From Flaviramulus_B aquimarinus (lineage in GTDB: Bacteria > Bacteroidota > Bacteroidia > Flavobacteriales > Flavobacteriaceae), in contig NZ_BAABJH010000001.1 of NCBI RefSeq assembly GCF_039543205.1, positions 1,240,001 to 1,304,000 on the forward strand: 64,000 nt of DNA. The letters run 5' to 3'. The notes below the pieces were generated by a model. That model made no database searches and was not told the origin of the DNA. It saw only the letters and a list, made by a program, of their open reading frames with translations. Positions 1 to 9,301 of the stretch are shown here, piece by piece (positions within the stretch are counted from its first letter, which is position 1; the number at the start of each line of letters is the position of its first letter). The translations under genes were made by a program, and so were the position numbers.

Positions 1-548
1 AACCAAACTAGTGCCCGATTACTGGCATCATATTCTACTGGTAAAGTGATAAAGCTAAACAAGGTTGCAAAACCCATCATAACTAAACCTGCAACGGCTA
101 CCCAATAACCAAACCCAAGACCTGCTGCAGCACCTAACATTAATCCGCCAATGACTACCCATTGAGACATCCCTGAGGTTACACTAACTACTGGTACTAA
201 AGCAGAGCGCATTTTTAGCCATTCGTATGCTTGAGCATGCTGTACGGCATGACCACATTCATGTGCTGCAACTGCTGCCGCTGCAGCGTTACGTTGATTA
301 TACACAGCTTCACTTAAATTAACCGTTTTGTTTTTTGGGTTATAATGATCTGTTAATCGACCTGGTGTTGAAATAACTTCAACATCCCTAATGCCATGGT
401 CTGCCAACATTTTTTCGGCAATTTCCGCACCACTCATACCATTACGCAATTGTACTTTAGAGTATTTTTCGAACTTACGTTTAAGTGTACTGCTGACTAA
501 CCAACTTACAAGCGCTATGGCTCCTATTAATATATAATATCCTAACAT
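1..548 (-). CDS. Zinc metallopeptidase, YugP family (partial, cut by window edge)
   Basis: The N-terminal roughly 180 residues of an integral membrane zinc peptidase are visible; the C-terminus lies beyond base 1. The protein opens with a membrane segment (MLGYYILIGAIALVSWLV). The zinc-binding HECGH motif sits near residues 96-100 and is followed by further hydrophobic segments. These are hallmarks of the YugP (putative neutral zinc metallopeptidase) family, usually about 225-230 residues long. The physiological substrate of this family is not known. The ATG at 546-548 is the natural start because the membrane segment follows at once. The neighbour ald is on the same strand but about 80 bp away, so a shared operon is not evident. 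Confidence 0.85.
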   Translation of the reverse strand, partial: MLGYYILIGAIALVSWLVSSTLKRKFEKYSKVQLRNGMSGAEIAEKMLADHGIRDVEVISTPGRLTDHYNPKNKTVNLSEAVYNQRNAAAAAVAAHECGHAVQHAQAYEWLKMRSALVPVVSVTSGMSQWVVIGGLMLGAAAGLGFGYWVAVAGLVMMGFATLFSFITLPVEYDASNRALVW

Positions 549-630
549 GGTTTCATTTTTTATTTATGTAATAAAGATAACAATAATTGCACCAATCTTT
601 AAGTATGAAACTTTGTCAGTTAAAATACCG

Positions 631-1731
631 TTAAACCGTTTCTAGCTCAAAATTAAAAGCCTCAGCAATTTCTTTATAAACAATCTTACCTTTTACAACA
701 TTTAAGCCTTTTTCCAATGTCTTATTACTTTCGCATGCTTTTTCCCAACCTTCATTTGCTAATTTAATAACATAAGGTAAAGTTACGTTAGTCAACGCTA
801 CTGTAGATGTATAAGGTACTGCTCCTGGCATATTCGCTACACAATAGTGTACCACATCATCTATTATATAAGTTGGGGTTTCGTGCGTGGTTGCTTTTGT
901 AGTTTCAAAACATCCACCTTGATCGACTGCCACATCTACAATTACAGTTCCTGGTGTCATTTCTTTAAGCATATCTTTAGTAATTAGCTTAGGGGCTTTT
1001 GCGCCTTTTATTAAAACACCTCCAATAATTAAATCAGATTCTTTAATTCGTTTTCTAATATTGTATTCGCTCGAAAACTCTGTTACCACATGATTTGGCA
1101 TGACATCATTTACATAGCGCAACTGTTTCATGTTTATATCCATTATAGTAACGTGCGCTCCTAATCCTGCAGCCATTTTAGCCGCTTGAATTCCTACAAC
1201 CCCAGCTCCTAAGACCAAAACTTTTCCGGGTGGGACTCCAGGAACTCCACCTAATAAAACACCACGTCCTTTAATCGGTTTTTCTAAATATTTAGCACCT
1301 TGTTGTATAGACATTCTACCAGCAACCTCAGACATAGGGATTAACAATGGTAGCGATCCATCAGCATCTTCAACCGTTTCATAAGCAATACAAATAGCAT
1401 TACTTTTTATCATAGCTTTAGTTAATTCTTCGCTAGAGGCAAAGTGAAAATAGGTGAAAATAACTTGATTTGGTTTGATTAATTGATATTCCTCTTGTAT
1501 CGGTTCTTTCACCTTTACAATCATATCGCTAGATGCGTAAACGTCTTCAATGGAATTTAAAATAATAGCACCTACTTCCTGATAGTCTTCATCAAAAAAG
1601 CCACTGCCAAAACCAGCACTTGATTGTATATAAACGGTATGATTTCTTTTTGTGAGCTCAAAAACTCCAGCAGGAGTCATTCCTACTCTGTTTTCGTTAT
1701 TCTTAATTTCTTTTGGAACACCAATTTTCAT
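631..1731 (-). CDS. ald: Alanine dehydrogenase
   Basis: This 366-residue protein is a full-length alanine dehydrogenase, which interconverts L-alanine with pyruvate and ammonia using NAD in the cytoplasm. Visible features are the N-terminal MKIGVPKEIKNNENRVG signature, a conserved Lys/Glu segment (VKVKEP, near residue 75), the substrate-site YFHFAS around residue 95, a Rossmann glycine motif VLGAGVVGIQAAKMA near residues 173-187, and a C-terminal catalytic-domain return with DVAVDQGGCFE. The length fits the family (360-375). It appears to be a single-gene unit. Likely roles are alanine catabolism or ammonium assimilation. Confidence 0.95.
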   Translation of the reverse strand: MKIGVPKEIKNNENRVGMTPAGVFELTKRNHTVYIQSSAGFGSGFFDEDYQEVGAIILNSIEDVYASSDMIVKVKEPIQEEYQLIKPNQVIFTYFHFASSEELTKAMIKSNAICIAYETVEDADGSLPLLIPMSEVAGRMSIQQGAKYLEKPIKGRGVLLGGVPGVPPGKVLVLGAGVVGIQAAKMAAGLGAHVTIMDINMKQLRYVNDVMPNHVVTEFSSEYNIRKRIKESDLIIGGVLIKGAKAPKLITKDMLKEMTPGTVIVDVAVDQGGCFETTKATTHETPTYIIDDVVHYCVANMPGAVPYTSTVALTNVTLPYVIKLANEGWEKACESNKTLEKGLNVVKGKIVYKEIAEAFNFELETV

Positions 1732-1899
1732 AGATTAAATTTTAGGTTAATTTGTTTGTACAAATTACAACGAAAAACGCAAAAATTACTTCATATAGGT
1801 AAGACCAAGATATTTTTATGAATTTAAAAAAAATGAAAATGATATTTTACCAAATTGAAAATCTGGACCAAAAAACACCCCTTGAAATTATCAATTTAA

Positions 1900-2160
1900 T
1901 TATTTCTTAGTGTATTTTATTTTAAAATATACTAAGAAAAATGAAGACACTACCGTAATACTATTAGCAAAAATCATGGATGGGCTATTTTTAAGAAATC
2001 CATAAACCAACCACCCTACAATACCTATAAAAAAAAGAAGTAACATGGGTAAAGACAAAGCAGTAACATCCTTTGTTTTCCAAGTTTTATAAACTTGAGG
2101 TAGAAATGCAGCTGTTGTTAAAAATGCTGCTGTAAAACCTATAAGTTCTATATAATCCAT
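1900..2160 (-). CDS. SemiSWEET-type sugar transporter (PQ-loop)
   Basis: An 86-residue protein with three predicted membrane helices (about residues 5-22, 36-57, 62-82) and a PQ motif in helix 1 (TAAFLPQVYKTWKTKD). This is the layout of bacterial SemiSWEETs, which dimerise to form one sugar-transport pore. The KTWKTKD stretch after the PQ motif and the ALSLPMLLLFFIGIVGWLVYG segment are typical of the family. The sugar carried cannot be told from sequence. It stands alone between leuS and ald, separated by about 145 bp from leuS. Confidence 0.85.
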   Translation of the reverse strand: MDYIELIGFTAAFLTTAAFLPQVYKTWKTKDVTALSLPMLLLFFIGIVGWLVYGFLKNSPSMIFANSITVVSSFFLVYFKIKYTKK

Positions 2161-2305
2161 ATGTTTACTATTGAAAAAATGCTATTATCTAGACTTGCAA
2201 TCTTTTAGCTAGTACCTTACCTTACGTTTTATATTGTTATCCATTATGCAATGTCTCAATCGTTCCTTATTTGGACATGACAACAAGATTTAACAGTCAG
2301 ATACT

Positions 2306-5131
2306 TTAGCCTACAATATTTACAATTTTACCAGGAACAACAATCACCTTTTTAGGCGTTCTACCCGCTAATTGTTCTTGTGTTTTTTCGTTTTCTAAAA
2401 CAGCCTTTTCAATAGCATCTTTGCTCATATCCAATGGCAATTCCATCGTAAATCGCATTTTACCATTAAATGAGATTGGATAATTCTTGCTGCTTTCTAC
2501 CAAATGACTGGCATCAAATTCTGGAAATGGCGCTGTTGAAATAGACGCGTTATGTCCTAACTGACTCCATAATTCCTCAGCAATATGTGGAGCATATGGC
2601 GAAATTAAAACCAATAAAGGTTCTAAAATATCTTTGCTTGTACATTTTTGTGCCGTTAACTCATTAACCGAAATCATAAACGTAGATACTGATGTATTAA
2701 ACGAAAAATTTTCAATATCGTCTTGAACCTTTTTAATAGTTTTATGTAGTGTTTTTAAATTGTCTTTTGTTGGCGTAGCATCGGTAACTTTTAGTCCGTT
2801 ATTATCTACATACAACTTCCAAAGTTTTTTAAGGAACGAATGTACACCTGTAATACCAGCCGTATTCCATGGTTTGTATTGCTCTAATGGCCCTAAAAAC
2901 ATTTCGTATAAACGTAGACTGTCTGCTCCATAATCTGAAACAATATCATCTGGATTAACGACATTGTATTTGGATTTAGACATTTTTTCGACATCGCGAC
3001 CTACTTTGTAAGCACCATCTTCTAAAATGAATTCGGCATCTTTAAATTCAGGTCTCCAATTTTTAAAAGCCTCTATATCTAATTCATCTGATGAATTAAC
3101 AAACGAAACATCTGCGTGAATTTCTTGTACTTTTTTATCTAGAACTAATCCTTTAGATAAAAATTTATTCTCTCCTTCAACTCTATAAACAAAAGCACTA
3201 GTACCCAAAATCATGCCTTGGTTAATCAGTTTTTTAGCATATTCATCAACGGGGACAACACCTTTATCAAACAAAAATTTTTGCCAAAAACGCGAATATA
3301 ATAAATGTCCAGTGGCATGTTCGCTACCGCCTATGTATAAATCGACATCTTGCCAATAGTCCATAGCTTCTTTTGAAGCTATCTCGTTTTGGTTTTCTGG
3401 ATCCATATAACGGTTAAAATAGAAGGAACTTCCTGCCCAACCTGGCATGGTATTCAATTCTAAAGGATGAATCGTTTCATTATCGATCAAGTCGTTTGAA
3501 ACCAAGTCATTCTTTTCAGTATCCCAAGCCCAAACTGTAGCATTTCCTAATGGTGGTTCGCCAGTTTCGGTTGGTAAATATTTTTCTACTTCTGGAAGCT
3601 TTATTGGTAAATGTTTGGCATCTATCATTTGTGGCATGCCATTTACATAATAAACAGGAAAAGGCTCTCCCCAATAACGCTGACGTGAAAATACGGCATC
3701 TCGTAATCTATAATTGGTTTTACCTTCGCCTTGTCCCATTTGTTCCAACGCGTAAATGGCGCGTTTGGTGGCTTTTTTATAAGTCATACCGTTAAGGAAA
3801 TCACTATTAGCTATAACGGTTTTTTCTTTATCTGAAAAGGCTTCTTCTGAAATATCAACACCTTCAAAAATATTAGGAATTGGTATATCAAAATGCTTAG
3901 CAAATGCATAATCACGTTCATCGCCACATGGTACCGACATAACGGCTCCTGTTCCGTAACCTGCCAGAACATAATCGCCAATCCAAATTGGGATTAATTT
4001 TTTAGTAAATGGGTGTATAGCATAAGCTCCTGTAAATACACCGGATATGGTTTTTACATCGGCCATTCTATCGCGTTCGCTACGCTTAGCGGTTGCCAGT
4101 ACATAGGCGTCTACATCTTCTTTCTGTTCTGGGGTTGTAATCTGAGAAACCAATTCGTGTTCTGGTGCTAATGTCATAAAACTGACACCAAAAATAGTAT
4201 CTGGTCTGGTGGTAAAAACCTCAAATTCTGGCGCTTCTTTCACCTCATTTGAAACTACTTTAAATTTCACCTGTGCACCAACAGATTTTCCAATCCAGTT
4301 ACGTTGACTTTCTTTTAATGAATCTGTCCAATCAATAGTTTCTAATCCCTGAAGCAAGCGCTCTGCATATGCTGAAATACGCATACTCCATTGCGTCATC
4401 TTCTTTCTAATTACGGGATGTCCTCCGCGTTCAGACACGCCATTAACAATTTCATCATTTGCTAAAACTGTTCCTAAAGCTGGACACCAGTTTACTTCGG
4501 TTTCAGCCAAATAGGTTAATCTATATTGCAACAATATGCTTTGTTGTGCTTCTGAAGACATGGCATTCCATTCTTCTGCTGTAAAAATATCACCAACATT
4601 CTGACATTCGGCATTAATATTAATATTGCCTTCTTCTTTAAACAACTCCACCAAATCTTTAATATCATATGCCTTTTCATGGTTTTTACAATACCACGAA
4701 TTAAACAATTGAATAAAAATCCACTGCGTCCATTTATAATAATTGGGATCTGACGTACGAACTTCTCGAGACCAATCAAATGAAAACCCAATCTGATCTA
4801 ATTGACGACGGTAGGTTTTTATATTTTCTGCAGTGGTAATGGCTGGGTGCTGACCAGTTTGAATAGCATACTGTTCTGCTGGTAATCCAAAACTATCATA
4901 ACCTTGCGGATGCAATACATTAAATCCTTGATGACGTTTATAACGTGCATAAATATCCGATGCAATGTAACCTAAGGGATGACCCACATGTAAACCCGCA
5001 CCGCTTGGATAAGGAAACATATCCAAAACATAATATTTTGGTTTTTCGCTGTTATTTATCGCTTTAAAGGTTTGGTTTTCTGCCCAATACTTTTGCCATT
5101 TGGCTTCTATGTCGTTGAAATTGTATTTCAT
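2306..5131 (-). CDS. leuS: Leucyl-tRNA synthetase
   Basis: A 941-residue class I aminoacyl-tRNA synthetase that charges tRNA-Leu. The HIGH signature appears as HVGH in PYPSGAGLHVGHPLGY (about residues 41-56), a CP1 editing domain with TTRPDTIFGVSFM follows in the first half, and the KMSKS signature (VEKMSKSKYN) lies near residue 715. An anticodon-binding C-terminal domain ends with VPGKIVNIVG. Bacteroidota LeuRS enzymes are longer than E. coli's (860) because of insertions, which fits. A TAnnTTTG promoter box lies about 130 bp upstream. The long open antisense frames inside it are shadows. Confidence 0.98.
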   Translation of the reverse strand: MKYNFNDIEAKWQKYWAENQTFKAINNSEKPKYYVLDMFPYPSGAGLHVGHPLGYIASDIYARYKRHQGFNVLHPQGYDSFGLPAEQYAIQTGQHPAITTAENIKTYRRQLDQIGFSFDWSREVRTSDPNYYKWTQWIFIQLFNSWYCKNHEKAYDIKDLVELFKEEGNININAECQNVGDIFTAEEWNAMSSEAQQSILLQYRLTYLAETEVNWCPALGTVLANDEIVNGVSERGGHPVIRKKMTQWSMRISAYAERLLQGLETIDWTDSLKESQRNWIGKSVGAQVKFKVVSNEVKEAPEFEVFTTRPDTIFGVSFMTLAPEHELVSQITTPEQKEDVDAYVLATAKRSERDRMADVKTISGVFTGAYAIHPFTKKLIPIWIGDYVLAGYGTGAVMSVPCGDERDYAFAKHFDIPIPNIFEGVDISEEAFSDKEKTVIANSDFLNGMTYKKATKRAIYALEQMGQGEGKTNYRLRDAVFSRQRYWGEPFPVYYVNGMPQMIDAKHLPIKLPEVEKYLPTETGEPPLGNATVWAWDTEKNDLVSNDLIDNETIHPLELNTMPGWAGSSFYFNRYMDPENQNEIASKEAMDYWQDVDLYIGGSEHATGHLLYSRFWQKFLFDKGVVPVDEYAKKLINQGMILGTSAFVYRVEGENKFLSKGLVLDKKVQEIHADVSFVNSSDELDIEAFKNWRPEFKDAEFILEDGAYKVGRDVEKMSKSKYNVVNPDDIVSDYGADSLRLYEMFLGPLEQYKPWNTAGITGVHSFLKKLWKLYVDNNGLKVTDATPTKDNLKTLHKTIKKVQDDIENFSFNTSVSTFMISVNELTAQKCTSKDILEPLLVLISPYAPHIAEELWSQLGHNASISTAPFPEFDASHLVESSKNYPISFNGKMRFTMELPLDMSKDAIEKAVLENEKTQEQLAGRTPKKVIVVPGKIVNIVG

Positions 5132-5262
5132 TTCTATTTCTAAACTGTTAACGTCATTACGTGCGTTTACTAAGTATAATTAAAGTATGGCAATTTTTAA
5201 TAATTGAAACTAAAAATTGAATAAATCCACATACCTCGTTTGGAATGACGAATTTCAAGCGG

Positions 5263-5270
5263 CAAATTTA
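5263..5270 (-). promoter_or_regulatory. Putative -7 box (TAAATTTG) for leuS
   Basis: Reading the minus strand, TAAATTTG matches the Bacteroidota -7 consensus TAnnTTTG, with a T-rich tetramer about 19 bases upstream in place of the -33 TTTG. It would give a leuS leader of roughly 125 nt. Confidence 0.5.
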
Positions 5271-5379
5271 CGTTTTTAAAAATCAACTTAAAAGCCTTTA
5301 CTTTTATTAAATACTCGTGCTATTTTGAATTAAAATGATATAATAGATTTACTTTTGGTTTTATTTTGAAAACAACGAT

Positions 5380-6294
5380 TTGATTAAACACATTTACAAA
5401 GCACATTTAGCATTATTAGGAGCTAATCTTATTTATGGTGCAAACTACATTATTGCAAAAGGTATTATGCCCGAAAAAATTAATCCGAATGCTTTTGTTT
5501 TTATTCGTTTAGCTTGCTGTGTCCTGCTTTTTTGGGGTATTAAATTTTTATTTGTTAAAGAAAGTGTTGAACGAAAAGATATATTAAGATTAGCACTTTG
5601 TGGTTTGCTTGGGGCTGCCGCTAATATGCTGTTTTTTTTCCATGGTATTAATTTAACATCGCCCGTTGATGCTTCAATAATTATGACCGTCACACCAGTT
5701 CTGGTCCTTGTTTTTAGTTTTTTCATCTTAAAAGAACGTATTACCAAAAAGAAGCTAATTGGTATAACCATTGCCGGAATTGGCGCCATATTCCTTATTC
5801 TGTATGGAAATAAAGCAGCTGGAACCAGTTCGCTTCTTGGTAATTTGTTTGTGTTTTTAAACGCTACTTGTTATGGGTTTTACCTTGTTATTGTAAAAAC
5901 CTTAATGAAAAAATACAATGCCATAACTGTTATTAGTTGGATGTTTTTATTTGGGTTATTATTTATTTCTCCTTTTACCCTAAATGATTTTGCTAGTACA
6001 AATTTCGAAACCTTTACAATAAACACTTATCTGGTTATTGGCTACGTTGTTCTGTTTACAACCTTTTTTGCTTATTTATTTAATATTTATGCACTTAATT
6101 ATGTATCGCCATCGGTAACGAGCAGCTATATTTATTTACAACCTGTAATTAGTTTTTTAATGGTAAGTATCTATGCTTATGTTTTAATGAAAGATGAATA
6201 TGCTCAAGACATTAATCTTATAAAGATATTAAGTTGTTTAATGGTTGTTATTGGCGTATATATTATTAGTAAGCCATCAAAGAAATTATCTTAA
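5380..6294 (+). CDS. EamA/DMT-family permease
   Basis: A 304-residue protein with about ten hydrophobic segments arranged as two five-helix EamA repeats (around residues 8-140 and 155-300), the drug/metabolite transporter design. Features include GANLIYGANYIIAKG at the N-terminus, the SPVDASIIMTVTPVLVLVFS segment and the second-half SPSVTSSYIYLQPVISF, both typical helix 4 signatures. The substrate is unknown; relatives export amino acids or metabolites. The start is a TTG at 5380, since no ATG lies suitably upstream; a TACTTTTG box at 5350-5357 would put the transcript start just ahead of it. Confidence 0.88.
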   Translation: MIKHIYKAHLALLGANLIYGANYIIAKGIMPEKINPNAFVFIRLACCVLLFWGIKFLFVKESVERKDILRLALCGLLGAAANMLFFFHGINLTSPVDASIIMTVTPVLVLVFSFFILKERITKKKLIGITIAGIGAIFLILYGNKAAGTSSLLGNLFVFLNATCYGFYLVIVKTLMKKYNAITVISWMFLFGLLFISPFTLNDFASTNFETFTINTYLVIGYVVLFTTFFAYLFNIYALNYVSPSVTSSYIYLQPVISFLMVSIYAYVLMKDEYAQDINLIKILSCLMVVIGVYIISKPSKKLS

Positions 6295-6378
6295 ACACAA
6301 CAATGTTGATATGTTTTAGTTTAAATAAATACAGATTGCTTTTACTTTATTATTTTTACAGCATTAATCCATAATTTC

Positions 6379-7257
6379 ATGAGTTCATCATTTGAAAAAC
6401 ACCAGAAACGCAGACTTATTTCATCCTACTTCTCGGTAGTTTTAAGTATTGCTTTAGTGCTGTTTTTATTAGGGTTATTGGGCATGTTGATTTTAAACGC
6501 AAAAAAAGTTTCTGACCATTTTAAGGAACAAGTGGTTGTAACTATTTACTTAAAAGACAATGCTAAAGACGTTGAGACCAAACAACTTGAAAAAAGTTTA
6601 GCTATGGCTGATTATGTAAAATCTACCGAATATGTTTCGAAAGAACAGGCCGCTGAATTTATGAAAGTTGAAAATGGCGAGGATTTCATGGATTTTGTGG
6701 GCTATAATCCACTGCAAAACTCGATTGATGTCCATTTAAAAGCTGATTTTGTGACTTCAGAGCATCTTGAAAAAATTTCTGCCGAAGCCTTAAATAAAAA
6801 CTTTGTTGAAGAAGTAACTTATGATAATGATTTGGTTAATTTGATGAATGATAATGTTAAGAAAATCAGTTTTTGGGTATTGGTCATTAGTGCCATTTTT
6901 ACTTTAATTGCGGTTTTACTTATTAATAGTTCTATACGATTAGCTGTTTATTCTAAACGATTTACCATAAAAACTATGCAAATGGTTGGTGCTACAAAAC
7001 AGTTTATTAGACGCCCTTTTGTTTGGAAAAGTGTTCGTTTAGGTATGGTTGGTGCTTTTTTGGCACTTATTGGTATGGCCATTGTATTGTATTATCTTAA
7101 TAAAACTTTTACGGAATTAGAATTACTAAGCAACCCTATTTTAATGGTACTATTATTTGTTTTTGTTTTTACTTTAGGTATTATTATTACTTGGATAAGC
7201 ACACATTTTGCTACACAACGTTTCTTGAATTTAAAGACTGACGATTTATATTATTAG
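6379..7257 (+). CDS. ftsX: Cell division protein FtsX
   Basis: A 292-residue permease-like partner of FtsE in the divisome, which in characterised bacteria activates peptidoglycan hydrolases through a periplasmic loop. Sequence shows an N-terminal cytoplasmic stretch, a first helix around residues 17-38, a large extracytoplasmic domain (about 40-160), and three C-terminal helices with the NSSIRLAVYSKRFTIKTMQMVGATKQFI segment characteristic of FtsX. No ftsE gene is next to it, which is usual in this phylum. It begins the conserved ftsX / DUF3098 / uppP / truB series on the plus strand. Confidence 0.95.
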   Translation: MSSSFEKHQKRRLISSYFSVVLSIALVLFLLGLLGMLILNAKKVSDHFKEQVVVTIYLKDNAKDVETKQLEKSLAMADYVKSTEYVSKEQAAEFMKVENGEDFMDFVGYNPLQNSIDVHLKADFVTSEHLEKISAEALNKNFVEEVTYDNDLVNLMNDNVKKISFWVLVISAIFTLIAVLLINSSIRLAVYSKRFTIKTMQMVGATKQFIRRPFVWKSVRLGMVGAFLALIGMAIVLYYLNKTFTELELLSNPILMVLLFVFVFTLGIIITWISTHFATQRFLNLKTDDLYY

Positions 7258-7346
7258 TTGTTAGAAACTTGAATTAAAAAACCATTAACACAATAGTTTT
7301 AAATAAATCACTTAATTTGCACTTAATTATACTGCAACATTTGATT

Positions 7347-7601
7347 ATGGGAGAAAAAAAGCGAAAAGAAGCATTAAAACCAGTTTTTATATTTGGAAAG
7401 AAAAACTATAAATTTATGTTTATCGGTTTAGCATGTATTGCATTAGGTTTTATTTTAATGTCTGGTGGTGGTAGTGATGACCCAAATGTTTTTAACCCTG
7501 AAATTTTTAGTTTCCGTCGTATTCGCTTGGCACCAATGCTAGTACTTATTGGTTTTGGTTTTGAGATTTATGCTATTCTTTTAAATCCTGATAAAAAATA
7601 A
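7347..7601 (+). CDS. DUF3098 two-helix membrane protein
   Basis: An 84-residue protein with a basic N-terminus and two membrane helices (about residues 25-44 and 58-77) separated by an SGGGSDDPNVFNPEIFSFRR loop. This matches the DUF3098 family, found in Bacteroidota between ftsX and uppP. The function is unknown, but its constant position suggests an envelope or division role. I chose the ATG at 7347; a longer frame from 7317 would begin in sequence without membrane or family character. Confidence 0.85.
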   Translation: MGEKKRKEALKPVFIFGKKNYKFMFIGLACIALGFILMSGGGSDDPNVFNPEIFSFRRIRLAPMLVLIGFGFEIYAILLNPDKK

Positions 7602-7646
7602 TTCTAAATTAAAACTTCGTTTTATTTTTAAATTACTCAATTTTAA

Positions 7647-7654
7647 TACTTTTG
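7647..7654 (+). promoter_or_regulatory. Putative -7 box (TACTTTTG) for uppP
   Basis: TACTTTTG fits the TAnnTTTG consensus and ends only four bases before the uppP ATG, so a transcript starting here would carry little or no leader. Confidence 0.5.
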
Positions 7655-7658
7655 CGCC

Positions 7659-8456
7659 ATGGAAATTATAGACGCAATTATTTTAGGTATTATCCAAGGA
7701 CTTACCGAATTTTTACCTGTATCATCAAGTGGTCATTTAGAACTAGGAAAAGCCATTCTTGGCGATAACTCTATACCTGAAGAAAGCTTATTGTTTACTG
7801 TAGTACTTCATTTCGCTACAGCTTTAAGTACCATTGTTGTTTTTAGAAAAGATATTTTTGACCTTATTAAAGGGGCCTTAAAATTTAAATGGAATGATGA
7901 TTTACAATTCATTTCTAAAATTGCTATTTCCATGATTCCTGCAGCTTTTATTGGTTATACTTTTGAATCTGAATTTGCAGAATTATTTGGAAACAATATA
8001 AAACTTGTTGGTTTTATGCTTATTATCACAGCACTATTACTTTTTCTAGCTGATAAGGCAAAAAGTACTGAAAAAAAGGTGTCATTTACTAATGCTATAG
8101 TAATAGGTTTTGCTCAAGCCATAGCTATGCTTCCTGGAATTTCACGTTCTGGCGCAACAATTTCAACGTCTGTGTTATTAGGGAATGATAAAACCAAAGC
8201 AGCTCGTTTTTCATTTTTAATGGTTGTACCATTAATCTTTGGAAAGATTGCTAAAGATATTTTAAGTGGTGATTTAACTTATGATAGTGGCAATTTCACA
8301 GCATTATCCATTGGCTTTGTAGCAGCTTTTATAGCTGGATTATTTGCTTGCACATGGATGATCGCCTTAGTAAAGAAAAGTAAACTGACCTACTTTGCTA
8401 TTTACTGTGTTATTGTTGGCTTGATTGCTATTGGATTTGCTTTTTTCAACAATTAA
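7659..8456 (+). CDS. uppP: Undecaprenyl-diphosphatase (UppP/BacA)
   Basis: A 265-residue polytopic membrane enzyme that removes a phosphate from undecaprenyl pyrophosphate so the lipid carrier for peptidoglycan and other surface polymers is recycled; overexpression of the family gives bacitracin resistance. Diagnostic motifs are both present: GIIQGLTEFLPVSSSGHLE near residue 10 and PGISRSGATIS near residue 155. Around eight hydrophobic segments follow the family topology, and the length is standard. It lies one base upstream of truB, so the two are very likely co-transcribed. Confidence 0.97.
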   Translation: MEIIDAIILGIIQGLTEFLPVSSSGHLELGKAILGDNSIPEESLLFTVVLHFATALSTIVVFRKDIFDLIKGALKFKWNDDLQFISKIAISMIPAAFIGYTFESEFAELFGNNIKLVGFMLIITALLLFLADKAKSTEKKVSFTNAIVIGFAQAIAMLPGISRSGATISTSVLLGNDKTKAARFSFLMVVPLIFGKIAKDILSGDLTYDSGNFTALSIGFVAAFIAGLFACTWMIALVKKSKLTYFAIYCVIVGLIAIGFAFFNN

Positions 8457-8457
8457 T

Positions 8458-9177
8458 ATGTGCACTAAAGACGATTTTCTTTCTGGTCAAGTACTATTAA
8501 TTGATAAACCGCTTAATTGGACCTCTTTTCAGGTCGTTAATAAATTGCGTTGGGAAATCCGTCAAGCTTTCAATATTAAAAAAATAAAAGTGGGGCATGC
8601 GGGCACCTTAGACCCTCTTGCTACTGGACTATTAGTTATTTGCACAGGAAAAATGACCAAGCAAATTGACACTTTTCAGGGTCAGATAAAAGAATACACT
8701 GGTACAATAGTTTTAGGAAGTACAACACCGTCCTTTGATTTAGAAACTGAAATCAATGAAACTTTTCCTATCGGGCATATCACTGAAGATTTAATATATA
8801 AAACTACCGAACAATTTATTGGTGAAATTCAGCAATTTCCACCTATTTTTTCAGCTTTAAAAAAAGATGGAAAACGCTTATACGAATATGCTAGAGCTGG
8901 TGAAAATGTGAAAATTAAATCAAGAACTGTTAGTATTCAAGAATTTAAAATCACTAAGATTAATACCTCGTCTAAGCTGAGTACGGGCTCAATATATATA
9001 GATTTCAGAGTCGTTTGCAGCAAAGGCACTTACATTCGTTCTTTGGCTAACGATTTTGGAAAAGCCTTAAAATCTGGCGCATATTTGTCTGCTTTACGAA
9101 GAACTAAAATTGGAGATTTTGATGTTAAAAAGGCCTCTTCCATTGAAGACTTTATTAAAAGCTTAGATTCAAAATAA
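8458..9177 (+). CDS. truB: tRNA pseudouridine(55) synthase
   Basis: A 239-residue TruB, which makes pseudouridine 55 in the T-loop of tRNAs. The catalytic aspartate is in GHAGTLDPLATGLLVICTGK (around residue 50), preceded by the DKPLNWTSFQVVNKLR signature and followed by KDGKRLYEYARAGE and CSKGTYIRSLANDFG. The ATG at 8458 follows the uppP stop by one base and places the family N-terminus correctly; an upstream in-frame start inside uppP would add residues with no family match. The C-terminal PUA-like extension is short, as in many Bacteroidota. Confidence 0.96.
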   Translation: MCTKDDFLSGQVLLIDKPLNWTSFQVVNKLRWEIRQAFNIKKIKVGHAGTLDPLATGLLVICTGKMTKQIDTFQGQIKEYTGTIVLGSTTPSFDLETEINETFPIGHITEDLIYKTTEQFIGEIQQFPPIFSALKKDGKRLYEYARAGENVKIKSRTVSIQEFKITKINTSSKLSTGSIYIDFRVVCSKGTYIRSLANDFGKALKSGAYLSALRRTKIGDFDVKKASSIEDFIKSLDSK

Positions 9178-9301
9178 GCAAAAAAATCTTTAGTTTATTA
9201 AAACTTATGCAGCATTTCTGTTTTATAGAATGTATGTTGTTTAAACCTTTTATGTTCTTTTTACGTATCTTTATTAAACCTTAACTCTTAGTTATAGCGA
9301 T

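Noticed and set aside
4516..4791. Second minus-strand open frame within leuS
   Set aside because: Shadow frame of a complete, well-conserved synthetase gene.
5236..5256. ACCTCGTTTGGAATGACGA in the leuS upstream region as a dispersed repeat
   Set aside because: Looks like sequences seen in other flavobacterial intergenic regions, but only one copy is visible here.
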